Below are positions 23,873 to 36,070 of a stretch of 64,000 bases of DNA, one piece after another. The notes under the pieces were generated by a model that was given only the letters and a program-made list of their open reading frames with translations, was not told the origin of the DNA and did not search any database. Each line of letters opens with the position of its first letter. Position 1 is the stretch's first letter. The translations under genes were made by a program, and so were the position numbers. Origin of the DNA: Bufo bufo (Eukaryota; Chordata; Amphibia; Anura; Bufonidae); NCBI RefSeq assembly GCF_905171765.1, contig NC_053390.1:136540820-136604819 (forward strand), read 5' to 3'.

Positions 23873-24047
23873 GCACAACACATGGAGCTCTGTGGGATGT
23901 CACCCAGTATCTCTTGCTGTTTTAGCCTACTTCTGGACTTCTTTCTTGACCTAAGCCCAACTTCATTACGCAGCATTCACATCACTGTTGTTCAACAAAT
24001 CCAAAAGTTTATTTCTAAATGTATCTCTGTTGTTAACAATTTAAAAG

Positions 24048-24280
24048 GTAAATGCTACCATCGCTCGTTCGGGTGGTACATTTGGAGAGGTCCAGCTCAA
24101 ATTTCAAACCAAGAGTGGATCTGCACAAAGGGATTTGGATTACACAGACATTTCAGGACAAATCGTGTTTGGACCATATGAAACCATGAAAAGTGTTTCT
24201 GTAGAAATTAAAAATGATCTATTACCAGAAGGACCCGAAGATTTTTTCATCATCATCACAGAAGTGACCCTTCTTGGAAG
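24048..24280 (+). CDS. ADGRV1: ADGRV1 exon 11: Calx-beta core
   Basis: Acceptor tttaaaag ends at 24047 and is weak (few pyrimidines), but an in-frame TAA just upstream (24042) fixes the exon start at or after this point. Donor ag|gtaata at 24281. 233 nt, phase 0 in and phase 2 out. It encodes VNATIARSGGTFGEVQLKF, a DYTDISGQIVFGPYE strand, and the turn NDLLPEGPEDFFIIITEV. Confidence 0.87.
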
Positions 24281-24702
24281 GTAATATAAACTTCACTTTG
24301 TACCCTTACCTTTACATACAATGGATAGCTAGAAACGGATATGCTTCTAAAACCCTTTCCCAAATAAGTGGGGAGCATCTCAGTTCAGGGACCCTCAAGG
24401 AAACATATATTGGAAGTGTTCTAGGTTGTTGCCGCTGCCGAAATGGACGAAGTTGACCTTCCAGGGCCAGCCTATGTGTGAACTTTACAGTGATATACAA
24501 TACCTACCTCACAGTGGTGATAGGACTTGGAGAGAGAACCATCTTGCTAGTACCTCCTATTAGCAATCAATTTCTGACACTTTAGCAAGCCCTAGAATGT
24601 GAGATATTAGCCAAGCCATATATACATCTGTAGAGAGCTGTCCCTCATCAGAATAGAGTAGGATTCTAGCTGGCTGTTTGAGATGTGCTTTTTGCGGCTT
24701 TA

Positions 24703-25162
24703 GGGTACTTTCACAGTAGCTTTGTGAGGATCTGGCAGGCAGTTCCATCTGGAAATCTGTATGCAAACAGATCTTTTTTTTCTGGATCCGTTAGACTTAT
24801 TCTTTGAAATACCAGATCCGTATTTCCGGTATCGTCCGGAATACCGGATGCGGTATTTCATTTTTTTCAAAGTTAGAAAGAACTGAGCATGCGCAGACTG
24901 GAAAACCGGATCCGGCGATGCAGCAACTTCCGGCGATGCAGCAACTTGGTACCGGGTCAGGCATTAATACATTTCAATGTAAATTAATGCCGGCAAGTGC
25001 GGTAGTGTTCCGGGATTTTGGCCAGAAAAATACCGTACAAGGAACGGAACGGAAGACATCCTGATGCATACTGAACGGATTGCTTTTCATTCAGAATGCA
25101 TTGGGACAAAACTGCAGCGTTTTTTTTCCCGTATTGAGAATAACGCTAGTGTGAAAGTACCC
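24703..25162. mobile_element. palindromic MITE, TTA duplication, gggtactttcac family
   Basis: gggtactttcacagtagc pairs with gctagtgtgaaagtaccc, with TTA at 24700-24702 and 25163-25165. Family members are also at 34849, 43937 and 63420. Confidence 0.85.
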
Positions 25163-25199
25163 TTAGGCGTGTTGTAGATGCTCTGATGTACAGCCGATT

Positions 25200-25555
25200 G
25201 TCGAAAAGGAAGCGTTCCTTCCCGACAGTCGGCTGCTTGCTCAGTGGAGGAGACCCCTGCATTTACATGCAGCAATCTCCTTCACAGTATGATGACGAGG
25301 GATCGGTATTGCAATCGCTCGTTCTTATACAGAATCATTGTTTCTGGGCGGCAGATCGCTGTTTAGACCACATGATCTACTGCCCAGAAACGATGATTGG
25401 TTTGCCTGCACGAACGACAGGATCACCCAATGAACGAGCTCATTCATTGGGTGATCGCTGGCACATTTAGATGGGCAGATTGTCAGGAATGAGCGTTCGC
25501 AGGAATATTCGTTCCCAATAATCTGCCCAATTATCGGGCAGTGTAAATCCACCTT
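25200..25555. repeat. imperfect palindromic repeat
   Basis: Contains inverted segments such as attgtttctgggcggcagat / atctactgcccagaaacgat around 25370, and gggcagattgtcagga / ttgggaacg-type outer arms. Ends near cagtgtaaatccaccttta. Confidence 0.55.
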
Positions 25556-26007
25556 TAGGGAAGATACTGGCTCTCCTTAACAAGACCAGCAGCATATGGA
25601 AATTTATTGGCAATGCCCCATGGGAACATAATATGCAGATTGGTATTTTCCAGAGAAAGAGAGCCATCTTGCTAGTGCCACATACTGAAAGCCAATATCT
25701 CCATATGCCACTGGTCTCTTCAAGGATAGCCAGTACCTCCCCTAGTGTCTATATCCTGCAAGGATTTTTGGATACAATCCTGGATTACGCTAAATAAAAA
25801 GTGCTTACAGAACAGGGTAAAGGTTCTTTTATCTGTACAATTTGGACGTTTAATGAAAAATTCCCCCAAACCGTACCGTAACTACACTGTGTGCAGTCCA
25901 CACAGGTATACTTTCTAGATACTGCTATTTTGATTCTCATAGTTTTGTATGAATTGAATTGCCCCAATACTTGTCATGCATGTTTATTTTTTATGAATTT
26001 TACACAG

Positions 26008-26156
26008 AGGCTATGACCATACTGTTAGAGAGAACGGACTCCAGATTGATGAACTGCCTATAATAGGGAACAATTCGATGATCCGAATCATTATTCTTAT
26101 TAACGATAATGCGGAAGGGATCATAGAGTTTGATCCACAGTTTGTTTCATTACAAG
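26008..26156 (+). CDS. ADGRV1: ADGRV1 exon 12: inter-repeat linker
   Basis: Acceptor acacag ends at 26007; donor g|gtaagt at 26157. 149 nt, phase 2 in and phase 1 out. It encodes RGYDHTVRENGLQIDELP, then INDNAEGIIEFDPQFVSL. The NDNAEGIIEFDP linker is strongly ADGRV1-like. Confidence 0.94.
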
Positions 26157-26439
26157 GTAAGTTTCTGCTTTTACTTAAATATTCCGTTTTATTCTTATAT
26201 TAGTATATCAAGATTATTTTTCTAGATGTAATCCAGTATGCTCTGCTTATACAAAGTACAGGATGATATACATTCTTCCACACAAGGCTCAATTTTCAAC
26301 TGATCGGTTTTTAGTAAAGACATTTCATTGTAGAAAAATAAGAAAATGTTACTGATTTCAGTATCAAATATGCGTTTCATTTCATACATTGGTGGGTCAA
26401 TTCTCAAAGATCGATGTGTGCTACATATCACTTGTTACA

Positions 26440-27149
26440 TGGAAGATGCCCTTAATTTATGACGAAGTGCACGCTTCATAATACACTTAGGACGCTTTAA
26501 AAAAATTTTTGCGTGACATTTTCTATATTCTGCGTTTTTCACGCAGCCCTGGCCCCATAGAAGTGAATGAGACTTCAGTGAAAAACGCATTGCATCCGGA
26601 TGCAATGCGTTTTTCACTGATGGTTGCTAGGAGATGTTTGTAAATCTTCAGTTTTTTTTCACGCACGTGAAAAACACATCAAAACTGATTGCACCCGCGT
26701 GGAAAAAACTGAAATACTGAACACAATTGCAGAGAAAACTGACTGAACTTGCTTGCAAAATGGTGCGAGTTTCACTGAACGTACCCTGAACGCATCCTGA
26801 CACAATCTGTATCGTTCGTGTGAAAGAGGCCTCAGTGTATCGTCCTGCAGCCTGAGCGAGCTGGTGTAGATTTTAGTCATCATTTACTCCAGAAAACTGG
26901 TGCACATGATATTAAATGCACAGGGGTTCGATGGCCTCACCCACACCATGCCCCCTGCAGCACCCCTCTTGAGAAAGTGGGGAGAGCAGCATAGAAATTC
27001 CATTTGCACTTAAATTTACATGCAATGGCGTTTAAAATGTTGCAAACTTGCCATTTATGACGTGTGCCATAGTAAATGACCCCCACTGTTCTATATGTAA
27101 ATTGCAGACTTTATTACGTAACTTTTGAGTAATATACATTTTTTTGCAG
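26440..27149. other. intron sequence with a palindromic repeat core
   Basis: 26470-26840 has acgcattgcatccgg / ccggatgcaatgcgt style inverted segments and ends gtgtgaaagaggcct, resembling another MITE. No exon seen. Confidence 0.45.
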
Positions 27150-27351
27150 TGGAAGAAGATATAGGAACGTTATTGATTCCAGTTTTGAGGTTACAAGGTG
27201 CATATGGATATGTGACAGCTGATTTCATCTCTCGGGGTATTTCCGCTTTGCCCAGTGGTGTTGACTATGAAATCTCTAACACTTCAGTAACATTTCAACA
27301 TGGACAAAATAGGAGCTTTATCCACATCTGGATTACTGATGATGAAGAAAG
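27150..27351 (+). CDS. ADGRV1: ADGRV1 exon 13: Calx-beta core
   Basis: Acceptor tttgcag ends at 27149; donor ag|gtaaga at 27352. 202 nt, phase 1 in and phase 2 out. It encodes EEDIGTLLIPVLRLQGAYG, a GVDYEISNTSVTFQHGQ segment (the DY--LTF-GQ Calx-beta signature) and WITDDEE, continuing into the acidic turn on the next exon. Confidence 0.93.
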
Positions 27352-27784
27352 GTAAGACATTCACAGCCAAACACGCAGCATGTATACACACATAGTATTG
27401 TACAGCCTGTGGCAATGGCAGCATTCTTTTCTGGATGGACATTGGCCACAGCTTCATTAACAAAATGCTGGTACGGTACGTAATGAAACCATATGGCTCC
27501 TGATCAGTTATCACAACAGCATATTGACTCCCAGCAGTGACCGTCAGAATTAATAGACCAGCAATGTTGTTCATGTTATTTTTTCTTACATATAAATTAG
27601 AACCGTATGGGCTGGGTGTGTAGGAGCCACAGTTTCGGGGGATGTGATAGACGAGCCATCTGACAGCACCTCAACCATTTGTAGAAGGACTCACAAGTCC
27701 CTGTGAAGGCTTAACTATTTCCAAACAAAAAGTGGATTTATTCATTGAAATACACACATACACACACTGTTGGGATATCATCAC

Positions 27785-27925
27785 AATAACGGCTCATGCA
27801 CACAACCGTGGTTTGGGTCCACATCCGATCCGCATTTTTTGCAAGCAGAAGCACAAACTACTAAGACACTCCCAGGGCCGGTGCAAGGATTTTTGCACAC
27901 ACAAGCGAAGCTACATTTCGGCGCC
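27785..27925. mobile_element. 5' part of a tcatgcacac MITE
   Basis: ggctcatgcacacaaccgtgg matches the left end of the family at 20531; the right end is missing. Confidence 0.55.
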
Positions 27926-27954
27926 CCCCCCCCCCCCCACAACTCGGTGGGGTG

Positions 27955-28240
27955 ATGTAAAAAGGAGGGCGTGATGTGACATGGAGGGGGTTGAAATGTG
28001 ACATGGAGGGGGGAGAAATGTGACATAGGGGGGTGATGTGACATGGATGGGGAGAAATGTGACATAGGGGCGTGATGTGACATGTAGGGGGAGAAATGTG
28101 ACATTTCTCCCCCTCCATGGCACATTTATCCCCCCATGTCACATTTCTCCCCCCATGTCACATTTCAACCCCCTCCATGGCACATTTATCCCCCCCCCCA
28201 TGTCACATCACCCCCCCAACATGGCACATTTTTCTCCCCT
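27955..28240. repeat. minisatellite with mirrored orientation
   Basis: Units of gatgtgacatggaggggg (period about 24) run in one orientation up to about 28110, then switch to their reverse complement (ccccctccatggcacattt) to 28240. Proline/histidine-rich frames on both strands are repeat translations. Confidence 0.85.
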
Positions 28241-30081
28241 CTATTAATGTTGTGTAAAAAATTATGCTCCTCACCGGGCCTGTTCCCGTCTGCAGCAGCT
28301 CCCCTTCTCCTACACAAAAAGACACTATAGTTACATCTTCACAAAACACTCTGTGATGGCAGCCTATTACTTCACATACACAGAAAAGACCACCACAACA
28401 GAGTACAGCCTTTAAATACACATATAGCATTATGAGATCATCAGAACAAAGCATAACCTGAAGACGCACATGTGACAATAGGGCACATTGTACAAATAGA
28501 CATAACAGTACAGTGCAGTCTTATGTGACACCATCAGAGTGCAGCTTAGTCAATAAATACACACTTACTTAATCATGGAGAACACCGAGGCAGTGTGCAG
28601 CCATTAAATGTACACACTCTGTATTGTGACATCACAATAAACTGTTACACAAGCTATTGTGACATTATCACACAGAAGCCTGTGACATCTTGACAGATAT
28701 AAAGCATAGTTGGCAGAGGCACACAGATCCTGGCAACATACAGTAACGACGGAGCCATTCATATAAATATGCATTGAGCATGAGGGTCAAGCACAGAAGA
28801 TTCAAGTGTATAAAACATATATTTTATTGCAGTCAACAGGGGCATACTGCCCATAGACCCTACAGGGAAGTTTATCTGTGGGCTGATGCCTGCTGGCCAA
28901 GTATATAATGATCTCATCCTCTCAGCTCTAATTAGTGCTGGGAAAATCAGGTACTCGTGTACCTGGCTGGCGGCTGCTGATGCCCTCCTAAGTTCAATTG
29001 CATAGCTGTCCTTAAGACGGTGATGCAGTTGAATACTGCAGTGGGGCATGGGTGCTCATGGCTCCATATCTTAACTAGAGACAGCTGGAGGAGGACACAA
29101 CTTGCATCTATTGATGGCCACCACAGAAGGACAGCTTCTGGAGCAGTATCCAGTGCTGCACTGTGGTATTTAGTTCTGCAGGGGCGGTAGTTTGTGCTGC
29201 ACTATGGTATTGCTGACCCCGCCTACTTGTGTCGGCCCCATCTACTATCAATTTAGACCCGCCTACAACTCTTTTTTTCCAGGGCTATTTAATGCTCCCA
29301 GTCCGCCCCTGGTAGCCAATCATATGCAGAAATTCAAATGCCAATCTTAACTGGCTACAATTTGCTAAAATGTGTGGATCTGAATTTTTTTATATGATTG
29401 GCCGCAGTAACAGCTATGATTTTTACACAGTAATCCTGTTTTATGCTGGAACTTCAGTCTTTTACCGATCCATTGGACAAGGCATTTCCTTGCATGAAGA
29501 GACGAGTTGCTTTATTGTGACATTAACACAATAGAGCTCAAGCTACCAAAACCTGCACTCTGTTGTGACCTCATGGCAATAAGGCACAGCCTATAAATAC
29601 GCACGCAATATTGTGATTTAGTGACTTTCTTTTCACACTGCCGTTACTAGTTCCGTCATAGAACAGCCTGTTCTGTTCTTGATCTTGCATTGCTGGATGT
29701 TACTGAAATGCCCACCAGCCCCAGTGACTATAATGGGGTCCAGCAGAGATCCTGCAAAATTACTGGGATTCGTCCGGACCCAGAGAGCCACCATGAATAC
29801 ACATATAGGTGTAATTGTGACATCATTACAATTCAAGCTCTGCACACATAACATTATTATTACAACAGCCTATTGATGTAGCTAGCAGTATAAATCGAAG
29901 CAGAAAATAATTGAATACAGAAGATTTGTCATTCACTCTGTTTTGTAGTATACTTATTTTAAGCTGTTTATTAAGCATAATGGAAACAGAGCAGTGATTC
30001 AGAGCTGTCAGATACAGCTAATCAACCATTGCTATTGTTTTATTGTCATTAACAATCGTGGGTTTTACTTTCCTATTCAAG
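28241..30081. other. intron sequence, nothing assigned
   Basis: No exon seen. Scattered short blocks (tagtgacttctttt, cacaatagagctc) suggest old repeats without clear ends. Confidence 0.45.
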
Positions 30082-30301
30082 TGAGTTCGCTGAGCAGTTT
30101 GAGATTCGCCTGGTGGGAGCGAGTGGAGGAGCCATTCTGGGCCAGCACATTGTGTCAGTGATTACAATAGCTAAAAGTGACTCCCCCAATGGAGCTGTGA
30201 GGTTCCTCAACCAAAGTCAGATAACACTCCCTAACCCGAATGTGACAGTCACCATATCGTTGATGTTGGAGAGAATCGGTGGACATATAGGAGAAGCTCA
30301 G
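30082..30301 (+). CDS. ADGRV1: ADGRV1 exon 14: acidic turn, linker, next repeat start
   Basis: Acceptor attcaag ends at 30081; donor cag|gtactg at 30302. 220 nt, phase 2 in and phase 0 out. It encodes SEFAEQFEIRLVGASGGAIL, the linker AKSDSPNGAVRFLNQ and the strand VTVTISLMLERIGGHIGEAQ. The intron that follows (8.8 kb) is one of the two longest in the window. Confidence 0.92.
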
Positions 30302-30560
30302 GTACTGTGTAGACACTGCTACTTCCGACTAATGTATGAATTATATGATTAAACATAAAAGTTCATGCTTACCGTATATAGTACATCAATGAGATGTCTC
30401 ACAAGATGTCATTGACTGTCTATGGCTTCTAAACCCCATCGAATACAAGAATGAAGAGGCCTGCAGAGCTTGTCTGATCTCCACACATCTTTGGATCTTG
30501 GAGTGCTGAGTGGCTGTCCCATTGAATTATTTCAGATTTAAACAAGCTGTCCCAAAACTA

Positions 30561-31471
30561 CAGGGTGGGCCATTTATATGGATACACCTTAATAAAATGG
30601 GAATGGTTGGTGATATTAACTTCCTGTTTGTGGCACATTAGTATATGTGAGGGGGGAAACTTTTCAAGATGGGTGGTGACCATGGCGGCCATTTTGAAGT
30701 TGGCCATTTTGAATCCAACTTTTGTTTTTTCAATAGGAAGAGGGTCATTTGACACATCAAACTTATTGGGAATTTCACAAGAAAAACAATGGTGTTCTTG
30801 GTTTTAACGTAGCTTTATTCTTTCATGAGTTATTTACAAGTTTCTGACCACTTACAAAATGTGTTCAATGTGCTGCCCATTGTGTTGGATTGTCAATGCT
30901 ACCCTCTTCTCCCACTCTTCACACACTGATAGCAACACAGCAGGAGAAATGCTAGCACAGGCTTCCAGTATCCGTATTTTTAGGTGCTGCACACCTCGTA
31001 TCATCTGAAGGCAATCGTCTATGCTGTGAAGATAGAGATGTGCAGCACCTGAAACTACGGATACTGGAAGCCTGTGCTAGCATTTCTCCTGCGGTGTTGC
31101 TATCAGTGTGTGAAGAGTGGGAGAAGAGGGTTGCATTGACAATCCAACACAATGGGCAGCACATTGAACACATTTTATAAGTGGTCAGAAACTTGTAAAT
31201 AACTCATGAAAGAATAAAGTTACGTTAAAACCAAGCACACCATTGTTTTTCTTGTGAAATTCCCAATAAGTTTGATGTGTCACATGACCCTCTTCCTATT
31301 GAAAAAACAAAAGTTGGATTCAAAATGGCCGACTTCAAAATGGCCGCCATGATCACCACCCATCTTGAAAAGCTTCCCCCCTCACATATACTAATGTGCC
31401 ACAAACAGGAAGTTAATATCACCAACCATTCCCATTTTATTAAGGTGTATCCGTATAAATGGCCCACCCTG
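30561..31471. mobile_element. foldback mariner-like element with transposase C-terminal remnant on each arm
   Basis: Two near-identical arms of about 430 bp face each other, with ends cagggtgggccatttata and its complement, flanked by TA (30559-30560, 31472-31473). On the + strand the right arm (about 31000-31180) reads LKAIVYAVKI, then after a one-base shift DVQHLKLRILEACASISPAV and VALTIQHNGQHIEHIL-stop, a transposase C-terminus of the mariner-related ISRm11 type. The left arm carries the same text on the minus strand, so the element is a head-to-head duplication of one transposon end. Confidence 0.82.
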
Positions 31472-31801
31472 TACATGTTATTTAATATAATTGAAAATGA
31501 AAAATGCAGTTACCTTTGTAGTTTACTTTCTGGTACAAAAATGCTCCAGTTGCCAGATATTTCCTTTACATTACTAAGGCACCAACTGGTGTCCAATATG
31601 TATAGCACGTCCTGCTACTGAGCTAAATGAGCGGGTCACACATGCTCAGTTCTATCCTTCATCTGCTACTCTTCGGAGAAAATCGAGCAGAGCAATTGGA
31701 GTAATCACTGGGGAGATCTATGGATCCATGTGAGTTACAGGTCTAGCTTTGGTGGAAAGAAATGGTCAGGCATTACATGATTTATGCATGGGATAACCTC
31801 T

Positions 31802-32388
31802 TTAAAGGGCATCTGTCAGCAGATTTATACCTATCAAACTGGCCGACCTGCACTTGGCAGCTGAAGGCATCTGTGTTGGTTACTTATTCATATGTGTCTG
31901 CATTTCTGGGAAAAATTATGTTTTAATGTATGGAAATGAGCATCTAGGAGCAAAGGGGGCGTTGTCATTACACCTAGAGGCTCAGCTCTCTCTGCCAAAC
32001 TGCCACGCCCCCTGTACTTTGATTGACAGGGCTAGATATGATGATGTTTTCACTTCCTGGCCCTGTCAATCAAAGTGCAGAGGGCGCAGCAGTTGCAGAG
32101 AGAGCAGAGCCTTTAGAAACATAGAAACATAGAAACATAGAATGTGTCGGCAGATAAGAACCATTTGGCCCATCTAGTCTGCCCAATACCCTTTAGGTGT
32201 AATGACAATGCCCCCGTTGCTCCTAGATGCTCCTAGAGGCTCATTTGCATATATTAAAATATAATTTTTCTCAGCAGTGCGGGCACATATGAACATGGGA
32301 CAAACACAGATGCCATTAAGCTGACAAGCTCACATGTAACAGGTCAGCCGGTTTCATAGCTACAAATCTGCTGACAGATGACCTTTAA
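31802..32388. mobile_element. full palindromic element of the gggcatctgtcagcag family, TTAA duplication
   Basis: TTAA at 31802-31805 and 32385-32388. agggcatctgtcagcagatt pairs with aatctgctgacagatgacct. An 85-bp fragment is inserted at about 32112-32195. Confidence 0.87.
32106..32196. mobile_element. short retroposed fragment with 7-bp duplication
   Basis: Sequence from aaacatagaaacatag to agtctgcccaatac is bounded on both sides by cctttag and interrupts the palindrome 31802-32388. It contains the phrase catttggcccatctagtctg, a dispersed-repeat motif. Confidence 0.6.
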
Positions 32389-32412
32389 AGGGGTTATCAA
32401 CCCCTATAATGC

Positions 32413-32717
32413 CCCCAAAATGCCCAGGCCCCTCATACTGGTTATACTTAGCCTGCTCCTGCACCTGTGTTGCTTCTGAAGCCCGCACGGCCGCCGCTGC
32501 ATTTCTCTGTCGCGCGGATCAAAACATCCGGTGATGGGGAGGAGAGGGGTGGCCAATGGCAGGCCGCGATGGGAACGAGCCTCCCTAGCATCGCGGTTGA
32601 TGCTTTGATCCGCGCGACAGGGAGAAGCAGCGGGACATCAGAAGCGATGCGGGTGTCGGGGAGCAGGGTAAGTATAAACAGTATGAGGGGCCCGGGCATT
32701 TTGGGGGGCATTATATT
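32413..32717. mobile_element. palindromic GC-rich MITE
   Basis: ataatgcccccaaaatgccc pairs with gggcattttggggggcatta; the inner arms include tgatccgcgcgacag / ctgtcgcgcggatca. It starts 25 bp after the previous element. Target duplication not resolved. Confidence 0.72.
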
Positions 32718-33411
32718 CTTAAAATTCTAAACTGCACAAGCAGTGCATACTTTATGCATGATACTTTGAAAGGGTGATCTTGCAGTCTAGGGCTACAGGG
32801 TTTGTGGTATAAATTATTGCACCTTTTTCTGGACAAATATTTTTGTGAACATAAGTACATAATGTATTGTTTTTTGGACAAATATTTTGCATTGTGTAAA
32901 TATATGAACTGGTACATAATGTGTTGTTTGAATATGACTATGACATACTGTGAAGGATATGAGGTGTGTGTTGTGCCAAGAACACCAACGGGAAGTGAAT
33001 AGCTCCTGAACAGTCTGGTATCCTATAAATATACCCACTGCTCAGGAAGTGGGATACTTTACACCTCTCATCAAGCAAACAGCAGGAATCGCTGGTATGT
33101 TCCATGTCAGCCAGGCTGTATTTATATGCTGGTACCTGGAAGTGTGTCCATGAGATAAATAACCAGTTGTCAGGTAGACATCTGGTAGATTGTAATCGCC
33201 CTGCTTTGTGTTTGTTTATGGGTAAAATGTAGTAAAATGTATTTAACTCTTACGGCCCAAACAGTCCTGTATTTGATTTTAGCGCAGACGTTAGAAGGTC
33301 TGTATATGAGAAGCATTAGATCACAAGCTGGACATGACCTCAGAAATGAAGATTTTCAGAATCTCTCTAAAGATTCTGAAAATCATACACAGTATGTTGA
33401 GTATATTTTAA

Positions 33412-33660
33412 GGCTCCATTCACACGACTGTGTTTTTGGTCCACATGAGATCCACATTTTTTTGCAGATCGGAGGCGGACCCATTCATTTCATTCCAAAT
33501 CCATGTGTCCATTCTGCGGCCCTGCAAAAAAAGATAGAGCACGTCCTGTTCTTGTCCGTTTAGTGGACAAGAATAAGCATTGTTACAATGGGGCCTGCAA
33601 AAAGTGCGGGATGCACACAGGCCGCATTAGTATCTTGCCGATCCGCGATTTGCAGATTTT
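33412..33660. mobile_element. 5' part of a PIF/Harbinger-like MITE
   Basis: taaggctccattcacacgact resembles the termini at 7601. The right terminal repeat is absent. Confidence 0.5.
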
Positions 33661-34783
33661 ATAAGCCATATAAAATGTTGATTCTGGGGCTTCTATTCTT
33701 ATGACTCTGTTGGCCATTCTGCTGTTATTCTTACTGGATGTTTCTGAATTGAGTATTTACCAGATGAGGATGTGTCCCTGTCTGACACTGTCCAATCAGC
33801 GCTGGCCATGGCCGACTGTGCAGGAACAAAACCCTTCAAAAAAGGAATAGTTACATCCAATTGACAATTCATTCATGCATCTAGGAATAGGAATAACAGA
33901 GGAACAGCAAAACATTTAGTTATATGAAAAGACTGCTCTACAGTTGCTATTTCATGGGAAATGCAAATATAAGTATGCACTAAAACAGACATGTCAGGAT
34001 ATGTCCTGTTTAAAGGATGTTATTACCAGGAAACTCACTGTTAAACCAGGCAGAAAGCAATGCAGGACTAGCTCGAATGAATGTTGGGATGTCTTTCTCT
34101 AAGCATTATGTTGCTTCATTCTGGAGAATAAGTTCTTTTAATCCATATGTAAATGAAATGTAAAGTGTACTGTGGACGGGGCCAAGACGTTCTGTGCACC
34201 CTTGCTCGTCCTCCTTTCTTTCCTCTCCTTCTTGAGTGACAGGACCAGGCAAGATGACTTTGCAGGGGCCCGGCCAATTCCCATCCACATTAAGCCAGGT
34301 ATGTTCACATGCCTCCCAGCTTTTTGGACGGTCAAAGAGGGATACTTATGGTTCATTGTGTGAAAGTCCATTTTTAATAGACACTTTAATAGTTTTCTTA
34401 GAGCACAATAGCGCAAAAATTATCTGAATATAGACATTTCTAAAATCCTAATTGCATCAAATAACGAAATAATATACAAGGCAGGCTTTAATATACAGAG
34501 AGGAACCAAACAAACATTTTCTTGATCAATATTGTAAATGTAATAATGGAAATCTATACCTCAGATCAAAAAGAGGGACATTTAAGGAGAAAAGAGGGAC
34601 AAAGGGACTTGAGTCCAAAATAGGGACTGTCCCTCCAAAAAAGCGACACTTGGGAGGTCTGTATTCATATTCATCAGTCAGGGCTGCCATCAGGAAATTC
34701 AGGTCAAACCACGTGGCCTCCCCCCCCAGCCCTTCTCACAGTCGTAGCAATTTTACAATATACATTTTTCATTTCTATAAACT

Positions 34784-35930
34784 TTATTATTATTATTATT
34801 ATTATGTATTCCATTAATTTCATGGCGCTGTACATCCAGTCGGGGTTAGGGTACTTTCCCACTTGCAGCAGAGGATTCCGGCAGGCAGTTCCATCGCCGG
34901 AACTGCCTGCCGGATCTGGCAATTCGGACGCAAACGGATGGCATTTGTCAGACAGATCCGGAAAAACGGATCCGGTATTATTATTTTTTCACAGATTTAA
35001 AGGTCTGCGCATGCGCGGACCGGAAGAACGGATCCGTCAATGCGGCAATTTCAATGCACTAATACATTCCAATGGAAATTAATGCCGGCATTCCAGCAAG
35101 TGTTCAGGATTTTTGGCTGGAGAGAAAAATACAGCATGAGGGACTGAACTGATGCATCCTGATTGCTCTCCATTCAGAATGCATTAGGATAAAACTGATC
35201 AGTTCTTTTCCGGTATTGAGCCCCTGTGACGGAACTCAATACCGGAAAAGAAAAACGCTAGTGTGAAAGTACCCTTACACGAATATAAAAATACAATAAA
35301 CAAGAAACTATTAACAGACTGGTACAGAGAGGTAGAGGACTCTGCCCGCAAGAGCTTACAATCTACAAGAGAAGGGGAGAACACAGTAGGTGAGGGTATA
35401 GGCTGCTCTTGTGGCAGTGTGGGGGCAGCATGCTCATTGCAGATGGTAGGCTTTCCTGAAAAGGTGGGTTTTCAGTTTACTCTTGAAGGTTTAGATGTTG
35501 GGGGAGAGCCTGATGTGTTGGGTTAGTGAGTACCAGAGTAGGGGAGAAGCTTGTGAGAAATCTTGTAGTCGATTGTGTGAGGAACAGATGAGAGGAGAAC
35601 AGAGGAGGAGGTCCTGTGAGGATCTGGGATTACGCGTAGGGATGTATCGAGAAAGCAGGTCAGAGCTATAAGGAGGGGACGGGTTGTGGACGTCCTTATA
35701 TGTAGTTGTAAGTATATTAAACTGAATTCGCTGGGCAATGGGGAGCCAGGGAAGAGATTGGCAGAGGGGAACAACAGTGGAGAAACGAAGGGAGAGGTGG
35801 ATTAACCGGGCAGTGGAATTGAGGATAGATTGGAGGGGAGTGAGAATGGTGGATGGGAGGCCACACAGGAGGATGTTGCTGTAGTCCAGGTGGGAGGTGA
35901 CGAGAGCATGCATTTTATGGGTTAAAGGGC
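34784..35930 (-). mobile_element. L2/CR1-type LINE fragment, interrupted by a MITE
   Basis: Minus-strand translation (35930 down to 35523) has the RT C-terminal pattern HALVTSHLDYSNILLCGLP, LQSILNSTARLIH and SLPWLPIAQRIQFNILTTTY. The 3' UTR holds tgtagattgtaagctcttgc (complement at 35345-35364), and the element ends in a TTA-rich tail (34784-34804). It is 5'-truncated at 35930 against another repeat and split by the MITE 34849-35274. Confidence 0.85.
34849..35274. mobile_element. palindromic MITE nested in the LINE, TTA duplication
   Basis: gggtactttcccacttgc and gctagtgtgaaagtaccc are inverted, with TTA at 34846-34848 and 35275-35277. It splits the LINE 3' UTR at 34784-35930, so it is younger than the LINE. 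Confidence 0.87.
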
Positions 35931-36070
35931 ATCTATCAGCAGATTTGTACCTATAAAACTGGCCAATTTGTTGCATGTGCACTTGGCAGCTGAAGGCATC
36001 TGTGTTGGTCCCATGTTCATATGTGTCCACCTTGCTGAGAAAAATGAAGATGCAAATGAGCCTCTAGGAG
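35931..36070. mobile_element. fragment of the gggcatctgtcagcag family
   Basis: Left arm only (gggcatctatcagcagattt to gcaaatgagcctctaggagc). Confidence 0.75.

Noticed and set aside
27781..28142. Proline/histidine-rich open frames on both strands
   Set aside because: They translate the gatgtgacatgga minisatellite and its inverted half.
34784..34804. TTA microsatellite as an independent locus
   Set aside because: It is the tail of the minus-strand LINE.
35263..35526. + strand open frame of 87 codons in the LINE region
   Set aside because: Antisense to the LINE 3' UTR and without any family signature.
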